Part shown: piece after piece, positions 36,101-43,747 of the stretch | How the letters are laid out: each line of letters begins with the position of its first letter | Numbering within the stretch: the first letter of the stretch is position 1 | Assembly: GCF_014635485.1 (NCBI RefSeq) | Contig: NZ_BMCX01000001.1 | Location: 551,634-615,633 of the forward strand | Direction: 5' to 3' | DNA length: 64,000 bases | Source: Corynebacterium pelargi | GTDB lineage: Bacteria > Actinomycetota > Actinomycetes > Mycobacteriales > Mycobacteriaceae | Notes under the pieces: generated by a model | The model's database searches: none | Told to the model about the DNA's origin: nothing | What the model saw: the letters and a program-made list of their open reading frames with translations, nothing else | Made by a program: the position numbers and the translations under genes

Positions 36101-36300
36101 ATGAAGCGAATCAAGGAGTTCAACGCGAGGTCTTCATTGGCGGTACCGGCTAAGGCCCACAAAAGTGGCAGGGAGGCTTCATTCCACCAGCCCAGCCACT
36201 CAAGATCCTTTGCTGCATGCTGACCATGAAAGCCAAGCGCGCTCACCGAGGGCAGGGGGCCTCTGACTGGTTTGCGAGTATTGGTTGGCTGTTGGCTCAT
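33154..36300 (-). CDS. glnE: Bifunctional glutamine synthetase adenylyltransferase/deadenylyltransferase
   Basis: 1048 residues, full length for actinobacterial GlnE. Two nucleotidyltransferase domains are seen: the N-terminal one with [20 protein letters not shown] and [16 protein letters not shown] (deadenylylation) and the C-terminal one with [22 protein letters not shown] and [17 protein letters not shown] (adenylylation), each followed by a PII-UMP/GlnD-type helical domain ([30 protein letters not shown]). It modifies the glutamine synthetase GlnA1 according to nitrogen status. It follows glnA2 in the same direction after a 179-nt gap. Confidence 0.96.
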   Translation of the reverse strand: [1048 protein letters not shown]

Positions 36301-36403
36301 TGCTTTTGCCTCATTTTCCTTCCATGTGGGGCACGGGGCAGGCTGAACTTCGTCGGTATTGCTAGGCCTTGGCTCTGGGCTATGAGCCGAGTTGGGCCAT
36401 CCG

Positions 36404-36462
36404 CGCTGACCGGCCCGATCACGTCACACTGACCGCACCGATCACGCTGCGCTGAACGATCC
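36404..36462. repeat. 23-bp tandem repeat in the glnA2-glnE gap
   Basis: Two full copies (CGCTGACCGGCCCGATCACG and CACTGACCGCACCGATCACG, each 23 nt) and a partial third copy lie between glnA2 and glnE. Purpose unknown; there is no obvious hairpin. Confidence 0.6.
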
Positions 36463-36479
36463 AAACCCGGCTTGCAGGG

Positions 36480-37820
36480 CTAGTAATCCAGGTTGGAGGA
36501 CAACTCCCAAGGGGTGATCTGCTCCTGGTATTCGTGCCATTCTCGCCACTTATTGCGCAAGAAGTACTCGTAGACGTGCTCGCCTAAGATATCGGCCACG
36601 AATTCCGAGTGCTCCATTTCTCTAAGGGCATGGTCGAGGCTGATGGGCAGGTCTTTGTACCCCATTGCCCGGCGTTCGCGGCGCGTCAGTTGTGCGATAT
36701 CGTCTTCGGCGGGATCGGGCAGCTCATAGCCTTCTTTCACGCCTTTGAGGCCAGCACCTAGGAGCACTGCCAGTGCGAGGTAGGGGTTGCAGGCGCTATC
36801 GGGGGAACGTACCTCGACGCGGCGAGAATCTTCCTTGGTCAGGCGGTAGGTTGGCACGCGCACCAGCGCTGAGCGATTCGATACGCCCCAGGTCGCGGCG
36901 GTTGGCGCCTCATTGCCAAAGAGAATGCGTTTATAGGAATTCGTCCATTGGTTGGTAATGGCTGAAATCTCGTTGGCGTGTTCCAAAATGCCGGCGATGA
37001 ATTGTTTTGCTGTCTTAGACAAGCTGAATTCATCATCGGGGTCGTGGAAGGCATTCATATCGCCTTCGAAAAGCGACATGTGGGTATGCATGGCCGAGCC
37101 TGCGTAGTCCCTGAATGGTTTCGGCATGAAGGTCGCGGCCACCCCGTTGCGCAGCGCGACCTGCTTCATCACATAGCGGAAGGTCATGATTGAATCCGCC
37201 ATGGTCAAGGCATCGGCGTGGCGCAAGTCGATTTCTTGCTGGCCGGGTGCAGTTTCGTGATGGGAAAATTCCACCGGGATGCCCATCCGTTCAAGCGCCA
37301 ACATAGCTTCTCGACGAAACAGCGGGGCATCATTTCGGCTGGCTTGGTCAAAGTAGCCGCCGTTATCGGTAGGAATTGGTGGCCTGCCGTCGGTAGAAAG
37401 GCTCTGTACCAGATAAAACTCAATTTCCGGCGACACGCTGCAGCTAAAGCCCTCGTCGGTGGCCTTTTGGATCTGGCGTCGAAGCACCTGTCTCGGATCC
37501 GAATAAGATGGCCTGCCATCCGGGTTCATGATGTCGCAGAACATGCGAGCAGATTGCAAAGGCGAATCGTCATCGTCGAAAGGCAAGAGCTGGAACGTTG
37601 AAGGATCGGGCATCGCGATGGTGTCTGCCTCGGACACGCGCGAGAAGCCTTCGATGGCTGAGCCGTCAAAGCCGATGCCTTCTTCAAATGCGGATTCAAG
37701 CTCTGCGGGGGCCACGGCAACCGATTTGAGGTAACCCAAAATATCGGTGAACCAGAGACGGACAAACTTAATGCCGCGTTCTTCAATGGAGCGCAACACA
37801 AACTCTTGCTGTGAATTCAT
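36480..37820 (-). CDS. glnA2: Type I glutamine synthetase, GlnA2
   Basis: 446 residues, the length of corynebacterial GlnA2. Glutamine synthetase blocks are GIGFDGSAIEGFSRVSEAD, MPKPFRDYAGSAMHTHMSL, NSYKRILFG and VEVRSPDSACNPYLALAVLL. The region that carries the adenylylated Tyr in GlnA1 (N-L-Y-D-L-P) reads E-G-Y-E-L-P here, so regulation by GlnE is doubtful. The ATG at 37820 was chosen; the frame is open 49 codons further upstream but without family similarity. Located upstream of glnE, as in C. glutamicum. Confidence 0.94.
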   Translation of the reverse strand: MNSQQEFVLRSIEERGIKFVRLWFTDILGYLKSVAVAPAELESAFEEGIGFDGSAIEGFSRVSEADTIAMPDPSTFQLLPFDDDDSPLQSARMFCDIMNPDGRPSYSDPRQVLRRQIQKATDEGFSCSVSPEIEFYLVQSLSTDGRPPIPTDNGGYFDQASRNDAPLFRREAMLALERMGIPVEFSHHETAPGQQEIDLRHADALTMADSIMTFRYVMKQVALRNGVAATFMPKPFRDYAGSAMHTHMSLFEGDMNAFHDPDDEFSLSKTAKQFIAGILEHANEISAITNQWTNSYKRILFGNEAPTAATWGVSNRSALVRVPTYRLTKEDSRRVEVRSPDSACNPYLALAVLLGAGLKGVKEGYELPDPAEDDIAQLTRRERRAMGYKDLPISLDHALREMEHSEFVADILGEHVYEYFLRNKWREWHEYQEQITPWELSSNLDY

Positions 37821-37952
37821 GTTCCCAAGCGTAGTAAGTAACCCCCGATCCATAGGCCAACTCAGCAGAAATTCCCGCTTTGAGCTGCGATGTTCGAATA
37901 AAACTATGCCTCCACACACCTCAATCGGGGGTCGAATGCCACACTCAGAACC
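37821..37952. promoter_or_regulatory. Divergent glnA2 promoter region with distant inverted repeat
   Basis: ACCCCCGAT (37841-37849) and ATCGGGGGT (37924-37932) are exact inverted copies 74 nt apart. They may be two half sites of a looping regulator or a long-range hairpin. Confidence 0.35.
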
Positions 37953-38813
37953 ATGAATCGAACACAAGTGCTACAGGCAATGGCGCTGGGCTGGCGCCCC
38001 GAGGACATTCACCACGTCCAAGGGCTCTGGCCACCACGGATCGAAGGCATACCCGAGGGCATCACCCCGGCGATCGCTTTGGCTTGGGCGTGCTATCACC
38101 GCAGCGGAGTCATGCACCCGGTACGCACACCGCTTGTCGACGCTCCCCTGCTCGCCCCTCAAACCCCCTTCACCTCCAAGCAGAGCGCACGATTAACAAA
38201 GCTGATTCACCATGCCCGCCACAGCAGTAATGCTCATGAAGCCCACGCCTACCACCTGATGAGCCAGAACATCGCACGGCAATGGAACCTATCGCCGGAT
38301 GTGTTCGCCTGCCTTTGCTCACTGGAACCACCCACACCGAGATGCATCGCCCGGCGAGTCCTCCTGCAGGGGCCCTCGCAGCAATTCGATGGCCATATGC
38401 TTCGCCACCTTGGCCTTGGAGCGGGAGTTCTTGTGGCACAAGTGCACCCAAGCGGAATCTGGTCTTTACTTGGCCGCGGGCCGGCCATACAGCGAATACT
38501 CAAGGAGTTTCGCTTTCTCCAACGCAACCGTTGGCCTGGGGCTGAAGGCTTAGACCATGCGCAGGCCTATAGCTTTTGCGCCGGGGTATGCGCTTCTGGC
38601 ACATCTCCGCCGAAGCCGCAGCGCGCCTGCTACCCCCAGCCTGAACCCCGCACGCCAATCAGCGGCGAGTTAGGCAAGGTCATTGCGAAAATGCGGTTGG
38701 TTGATCAGCAGCATCGCGCTCATCGCCTGCTTCCCGGCTGGTACGAAATGGGTGTGAAGTGGAAGTGCGCCATCAAACACTCCCGAGCAATGCTGGTAGA
38801 ACTGCAAGCATGA
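37953..38813 (+). CDS. DUF2786-like protein of unknown function
   Basis: 286 residues. Residues about 78-112 (ARLTKLIHHARHSSNAHEAHAYHLMSQNIARQWNLS) resemble the DUF2786 motif (K-I-x-x-L-L-x-x-A-x-S-x-x-x-x-E-A-x-x-A-x-x-x-x-x-x-L-M). The flanks are rich in Cys, His and Trp (CLCSLEPPTPRC), which might bind metal. The C-terminal 50 residues are basic. Its stop overlaps the start of the CYTH gene (ATGA), so the two are coupled. Function unknown. Confidence 0.6.
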   Translation: MNRTQVLQAMALGWRPEDIHHVQGLWPPRIEGIPEGITPAIALAWACYHRSGVMHPVRTPLVDAPLLAPQTPFTSKQSARLTKLIHHARHSSNAHEAHAYHLMSQNIARQWNLSPDVFACLCSLEPPTPRCIARRVLLQGPSQQFDGHMLRHLGLGAGVLVAQVHPSGIWSLLGRGPAIQRILKEFRFLQRNRWPGAEGLDHAQAYSFCAGVCASGTSPPKPQRACYPQPEPRTPISGELGKVIAKMRLVDQQHRAHRLLPGWYEMGVKWKCAIKHSRAMLVELQA

Positions 38814-39418
38814 GCCCCAAGCGCACCGTTGAACAAGAAATCAAATTCGATGTCGATGCTTTGCAGCCCGATGCGGAGCTAGATCAGATCATGCACGTCA
38901 GTTCGCTTGGTGATACCACCACGATGGAACTCGACGCCCGATACTTTGATACCCCTGATCTCAAGCTCGCTTCCAACAAAATCACCTTACGCAGAAGGGT
39001 CGGCGGCAAAGACGCAGGTTGGCACCTGAAAACCACCGGTGAGCACGGCAGAGAAGAATTGCAGTTGCCACTGGGAGATTCCATGGAAGTCCCCGAGGCA
39101 TTGCGTAAGGAAGTCGCAGACATTATCGGCCAAGACGTATTGGAGGAGGTAGCAAGGATTCACAACCGCCGCGTAGAAACGCTGCTGATCGGCGCATCTG
39201 GAGAAGTAGTGGCTGAGTTTTGCGACGACCACGTCAACGCCAGCTCCCGTGAGCATGAGCAGCGCTGGCGCGAATGGGAAGTGGAGTTACGCGACGGGGC
39301 ACTTGAGGCCGCCCAAGGCGAGGAGTTGCTGCAAAGCGCAGCAGCAGTGCTATTGGCACAAGGCGCGCAAAAAGCCGCCAGTGCGTCTAAGCTCCAACGA
39401 GCCTTAGGCAACCACTAG
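38810..39418 (+). CDS. CYTH domain protein
   Basis: 202 residues. The CYTH signature E-x-E-x-K is VEQEIKF near residue 8, followed by MELDARYFDTPDLKLASNKITLRRR and GWHLKT with the basic residues that line the triphosphate tunnel. CYTH enzymes act on triphosphates (thiamine triphosphate, inorganic triphosphate, ATP). Only the CYTH half is present, no CHAD domain. In M. tuberculosis a CYTH gene (Rv2226) also lies near glnA2. It is translationally coupled to the DUF2786-like gene. Confidence 0.82.
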   Translation: MSPKRTVEQEIKFDVDALQPDAELDQIMHVSSLGDTTTMELDARYFDTPDLKLASNKITLRRRVGGKDAGWHLKTTGEHGREELQLPLGDSMEVPEALRKEVADIIGQDVLEEVARIHNRRVETLLIGASGEVVAEFCDDHVNASSREHEQRWREWEVELRDGALEAAQGEELLQSAAAVLLAQGAQKAASASKLQRALGNH

Positions 39419-39528
39419 CGGCACCACGGGCATGTTCGCCCGGTTGTAGCAACAGCGCAGATGCGAATTATCAGCAGCCAAGCTGCTTTGCATGCTTGAG
39501 GCGCTATCCAGCGAGGCTGGACTGGAGG

Positions 39529-39723
39529 TTAGTCCTCCTCGCCCTCCCAAGCAGCTTCTTGCTCATCGGCTTCATCATTGCGCTCACTGGCAATCTCTAA
39601 AGCGTGCTGCGCAGCTTCCTTCGACTCATAAGGACCCATGCGGTCCATGGAAGGAAATTGCTTACCCTGGGCAACCTCACCGGTTTTCAGGTTGTAGTAC
39701 CACTGGTTATCTGCTTCAGCCAT
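39529..39723 (-). CDS. Small conserved actinobacterial protein
   Basis: 64 residues: EADNQWYYNLKTGEV, then RMGPYESKEAAQHALEIASERN and an acidic tail ending EGEED. The W-Y-[YF]-x-x-x-T-G-x-V and G-P-Y-x-[ST]-x-x-E-A motifs recur in short actinobacterial proteins sometimes named SPOR-like or methionine-aminopeptidase-associated. GGAAG precedes the ATG at 39723. Function unknown. Confidence 0.7.
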   Translation of the reverse strand: MAEADNQWYYNLKTGEVAQGKQFPSMDRMGPYESKEAAQHALEIASERNDEADEQEAAWEGEED

Positions 39724-40042
39724 GCCCGGCTTCCTTTCATTGCATGTGCGTACGACCCAGCATTGTTTCATCACTGAATCACTCAATGCCCAACGGTACG
39801 CAGGCTAGGGCTCATATGTCCATGCGCAGGCGCATTGAACATATCGCCGGGTACACCTAGGACGAAGAAGACACCAAGCCAATAAGAAACACGCAGCCAT
39901 GCAAAAGCTAAGGAGTAGGTGCTTAGCCGCTGAACTATAAGGCACTAGAGTAAAACTAACTGTCCTATCAAGGTGTTGTGCCAGACTGATATCTTGCGCA
40001 CGAATACCCCACCCGGCGCGCCGAAGCGAACAAGGAGAACCC
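39724..40042. promoter_or_regulatory. Divergent gap with a large imperfect palindrome
   Basis: 319 nt with no gene that I can support. TATGT-ATGCGC (39815-39827) is mirrored by GCGCAT-ACATA (39830-39843), a possible operator about 92 nt from the small minus-strand gene. AAGGAG for the next gene lies at 40030-40035. Confidence 0.4.
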
Positions 40043-41257
40043 ATGCCCCTGTGGTCCACGAAGCCAATCGACGTGGAAGCACTTGCGTTTAGCACCCACC
40101 GGGAATGGACCGACGGCCCTGCCATAGTGGCCTCAGCCCCTGCCACCTGCCCACTATTGGGTGAACTCAGTGATCACGCAGGCGGCATGGTGCTTGTTGG
40201 GTTGGGCCACCAACGCCTCGCTGTGGCCCGCACTGCCCGGAAGGACTCTAAAATCCAGGTCCGTCACATTCAGCTCGGCCTGGATGGTGAGACAGCTTCT
40301 GACGATTACATTCGCGCTGATCTGCAGCAGCTTCGTTCGCAGCAGCCCTCCCCCAATCCCGATCTTGCTCAAAGAGTGGGCACCGTGGTGCTCACGATGA
40401 TGCATCGCCAGCTCATTAGCCGCGAGACCCCGGGCATGGATGTGACGGTGTTGAGCTCGATCCCCCGTGATGCCGGCCTTGGAGAAAGCGAGGCGCTCGA
40501 CATCGCCATCGCGCTGACGTTGGTGCAAGAGCCCGAAGAACACCAACTAGGCCCTGCCCGCACCAAGCTCGCCAATGTGTGTGCCCAGGCGGCTGCAACG
40601 ATCTCCAACCAGGCACCCAGCCGAGCCCGCTACACCGCAGCCTTGCGTGGCCAGGCTCAGGCCCTCAACGTGATGGACTATGCCGATGGTTCGATCACGC
40701 AGGTAACCCACCCCCAGGATTTTGGGTATCAATTGCTCGCTGTGTGCCCACCGCAGGCGTTTCCTGAAGCCGATCAAGCCGCGATGCAGCGCTTTATCGA
40801 CGATGTCACCACCGCTTTCGCCGCCCCGAGTTTGCGTTTGCTGCCGAATGCTCGCGAACGTGTGCTTGCCTGGTTAAGAGCAGTGCATCAGGTGCACCCC
40901 AAATCGCAGGCCCCGAGCGTGGATCAGGCGCAGCGCTGGTTGCACTATTTAGAACACGAAATTGACCGCACCGTCGCCACTACCAGCGCTATTCGTTCGC
41001 GTAGGACTGCCGATATCGTCCCGGCAATGAATGCCTCCAACCAGGAGTACGTTCGCCTCTTAGACGCCCCTACTGCGCTTGAAGCTACCGCGCAGTTATG
41101 CCTCCAGCGCGGTGCCGCTGCCGCACGTTGTTCAGGCGCATCGGTGCTGTGCCTTGTACCTGATTACAAGGCGGAATCCGTGGCCGAGGCTTTAAGCGAG
41201 GATGGTCTTGAGGTAATGCTCATCCAGCGTGGTGAGCAGGCGACTACCAAGCACTAA
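40043..41257 (+). CDS. Galactokinase-like GHMP kinase homologue, divergent
   Basis: 404 residues. The segment CPLLGELSDHAGGMVLV (about 33-49) lines up with the galactokinase signature G-R-x-N-L-I-G-E-H-x-D-Y-x-G-G, keeping the Asp but with L in place of His; RDAGLGESEALDIAIAL (about 143-158) lines up with the GHMP ATP loop G-L-[SG]-S-S-A-A-L, but the Ser pair is G-E-S-E. The C-terminal part (RCSGASVLCLVPDYKAESVAEAL) fits the GHMP C-domain. No other gal genes are near. It could be a kinase for another sugar or a pseudo-kinase. Confidence 0.65.
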   Translation: MPLWSTKPIDVEALAFSTHREWTDGPAIVASAPATCPLLGELSDHAGGMVLVGLGHQRLAVARTARKDSKIQVRHIQLGLDGETASDDYIRADLQQLRSQQPSPNPDLAQRVGTVVLTMMHRQLISRETPGMDVTVLSSIPRDAGLGESEALDIAIALTLVQEPEEHQLGPARTKLANVCAQAAATISNQAPSRARYTAALRGQAQALNVMDYADGSITQVTHPQDFGYQLLAVCPPQAFPEADQAAMQRFIDDVTTAFAAPSLRLLPNARERVLAWLRAVHQVHPKSQAPSVDQAQRWLHYLEHEIDRTVATTSAIRSRRTADIVPAMNASNQEYVRLLDAPTALEATAQLCLQRGAAAARCSGASVLCLVPDYKAESVAEALSEDGLEVMLIQRGEQATTKH

Positions 41258-41320
41258 GGCGATAGCGCCCCTCGTTGGCCTTTGTTGGCTCTCGTTGGCC
41301 CTCGTTTTTGTTGTTTTGAG

Positions 41321-41772
<452 letters not shown>

Positions 41773-41813
41773 AGGCTTAAGTGTACACGCGCCCGGGCGT
41801 TTCACTGGATCGC

Positions 41814-43010
41814 CTAGCGCGCACTCGGCAGATAGGAGGTGTCATTGACCAATCGGACACAGGTTGGCCCATCGGCGTAGAACTCCGCAATGGACAGCGA
41901 AGCTAAGTCCAGGTGCATTTTGTGGAACATCGTGGCAGGTGCACCGAGGGCTTCTCTGAGCACCGCCTTGATGGGGGTGACGTGACTGACCACCAAAATG
42001 GTGCCGGGGCCAAAGTCTTCTGCAATGCGCGCTCTGGCCTTTTTCACCCTCCGGTAAACCTGCGCCAAAGACTCCCCGCCGGGCGGAGCCATTGATGGAT
42101 CCTCAAGCCACTGCTGGTGGCGTTCGGGATCCGATGCACGGGCCTCGGCAAAGGTCAGCCCGTCCCAATCACCGAAGTCCATTTCCTGAAGGGGGTCTAC
42201 CGTGTGCACCTCAAGACCCATCGCATCGGCCACCGCCTGGGCGGTCTGCTGACACCGCCGAAGCGGCGACGCCACAATGGCATCAATGCCACCGCGTGCT
42301 GCGAGGTGCTGCGCTGCAGCGTTGGCTTGCTGCTCGCCAATAGCTGAAAGCTCGGGGTTCGATCGCCCCGAATAGCGACGCTGTGCAGACAACGCTGTTT
42401 GCCCATGCCTGAGCAGCAAAAAGCGCGTGGCTTCGGTAGTGGCTCCATTCCACACCTTGGGGCAGTTCTTGTTGTCCTGCGCATTTGCCGAGTCCGTCGC
42501 GCTCGATGTGGCCCCTGTAGTCGCGCTATCGGCGGCAATGCTGGCGTTGGGCTTTTGCGTTGGCGGCTCATAGCCTTCCACGTAGCCGGGTGCTGCACCT
42601 TGCGCTATGGCGTCCATGGCCTTGTTGGCAAGCTCATCGGCACGGGAGTTTTGCTTGCGCGGCACCCACTGGTATTCCACCTGCTCAAGGCCACGCTCGA
42701 TCTTTTTGCATTCCATGGCAAGCTCGCGCATGTCGGGGTGTTTGATTTTCCAACGCCCAGACATCTGCTCAACTACAAGTTTGGAGTCCATGCGAACGCT
42801 CACAAGGTTTGCGCCCAAGCTGGCTGCTACTTCAAGCCCGTTGAGCAGCCCGCGGTATTCGGCCACGTTATTGGTAGCTTTGCCCACCACATAGGCAAGG
42901 CTGGCCAGCACTGTGCCGGTGTCGGCATCGCGAACGACTGTGCCCGCGCCGGCGGGACCGGGATTACCGCGCGATCCTCCATCGGCTTCGATGAGTAGAT
43001 GCTTGCTCAT
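41814..43010 (-). CDS. Bifunctional RNase H / histidine phosphatase
   Basis: 398 residues in two domains. Residues 1-135 are a type I RNase H (IEADGGSRGNPGPAGAG, NNVAEYRGLLNGLEVA, VRMDSKLVVEQM, RADELANKAMD). Residues about 195-398 are a histidine phosphatase (LLRHGQTALSAQRRYSGRS, EMDFGDWDG, VVSHVTPIK), CobC/alpha-ribazole-phosphatase-like. The same fusion exists as Rv2228c in M. tuberculosis. The ATG at 43010 overlaps the stop of the zinc-ribbon gene (ATGA), and the frame upstream of it is inside that gene. Confidence 0.92.
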   Translation of the reverse strand: MSKHLLIEADGGSRGNPGPAGAGTVVRDADTGTVLASLAYVVGKATNNVAEYRGLLNGLEVAASLGANLVSVRMDSKLVVEQMSGRWKIKHPDMRELAMECKKIERGLEQVEYQWVPRKQNSRADELANKAMDAIAQGAAPGYVEGYEPPTQKPNASIAADSATTGATSSATDSANAQDNKNCPKVWNGATTEATRFLLLRHGQTALSAQRRYSGRSNPELSAIGEQQANAAAQHLAARGGIDAIVASPLRRCQQTAQAVADAMGLEVHTVDPLQEMDFGDWDGLTFAEARASDPERHQQWLEDPSMAPPGGESLAQVYRRVKKARARIAEDFGPGTILVVSHVTPIKAVLREALGAPATMFHKMHLDLASLSIAEFYADGPTCVRLVNDTSYLPSAR

Positions 43011-43726
43011 GCAGCTTGCCCTCGGATGAGGTAGCTGCCGCATTCTCCGCATTCGGGCACTTCGGTTTCGGGTGCCTGGCGGATGCGTGAGGCCTCGGCC
43101 ACTGGCAGCATGATGTGGCAGCCACCGCAGGATCGGCCGTTAAATTTCGCAGCTCCGATGCCATTTTCGCTTCGGCGTTCCTCATAGGCTGCAAGGACTT
43201 CCTCCGGCAATGCTGCCCTAAGCTTTTCGACGCGCCCGCGCACATCCTCTTCCGAGGTATCTACCGGCAAGGCGTCCACGGCTCGCTGCGCCGCTGCTAC
43301 TTCAGCCTCAATTTCGCGCAACTGCTGCTGATAGAGATCGCGATTCGCCCTCAGCGCGTGTACCTCATTGTGTGCCTCTTGCATCTCCGAGGTGAGGTTC
43401 TGAATGCGCACCTGCGCGGAATGCAGATCATGCTGCAAGTCTTTGCGCAGCTCTTCATCGGTAGCGGCACCAAGTTGGCGGCGATCATCATCTAACCTGC
43501 GGCGTAGTTTGCGCTCATCGTCTTGGATGCGACGGATTTCTAATTCCATGTCGTCTACGGCCAATTGCGCGGAGGCTGCCGCATCGCGAATGCGCATCTG
43601 CTTGGCGCTCAGGCGCTCAAGCTCTTGCTGCTCTTCGCTTTTGACCTGCACCACTTCCACGTCTCCATTGCGCTCAAGGGTGGAAAGTTCCAGCAGTGTT
43701 TCTTGAAGGGGCAGTGCTAGTTGCAT
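43007..43726 (-). CDS. C4 zinc-ribbon / coiled-coil protein
   Basis: 239 residues. Residues about 20-165 are a long coiled coil rich in Glu, Arg and Leu; the C-terminus has two CxxC pairs (GRSCGGCHIM and VPECGECGSYLIR) forming a zinc ribbon. It is the Rv2229c / CdsZ type, found next to Nif3 and RNase H genes across actinobacteria. It is thought to act as a scaffold or in RNA-related processes, but its function is not settled. Overlaps the RNase H gene by 4 nt. Confidence 0.85.
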   Translation of the reverse strand: MQLALPLQETLLELSTLERNGDVEVVQVKSEEQQELERLSAKQMRIRDAAASAQLAVDDMELEIRRIQDDERKLRRRLDDDRRQLGAATDEELRKDLQHDLHSAQVRIQNLTSEMQEAHNEVHALRANRDLYQQQLREIEAEVAAAQRAVDALPVDTSEEDVRGRVEKLRAALPEEVLAAYEERRSENGIGAAKFNGRSCGGCHIMLPVAEASRIRQAPETEVPECGECGSYLIRGQAA

Positions 43727-43747
43727 CGTGATGTTCTTCCTCGGGTC

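Noticed and set aside
39805..40146. 113-codon minus frame opposite the galactokinase-like start
   Set aside because: It crosses the promoter and ribosome site of the plus-strand gene and shows no family similarity.
41258..41320. CTCGTTGGCC-like repeats between the galactokinase-like gene and rnpB
   Set aside because: Short and imperfect; most likely chance or the end of the two transcripts.
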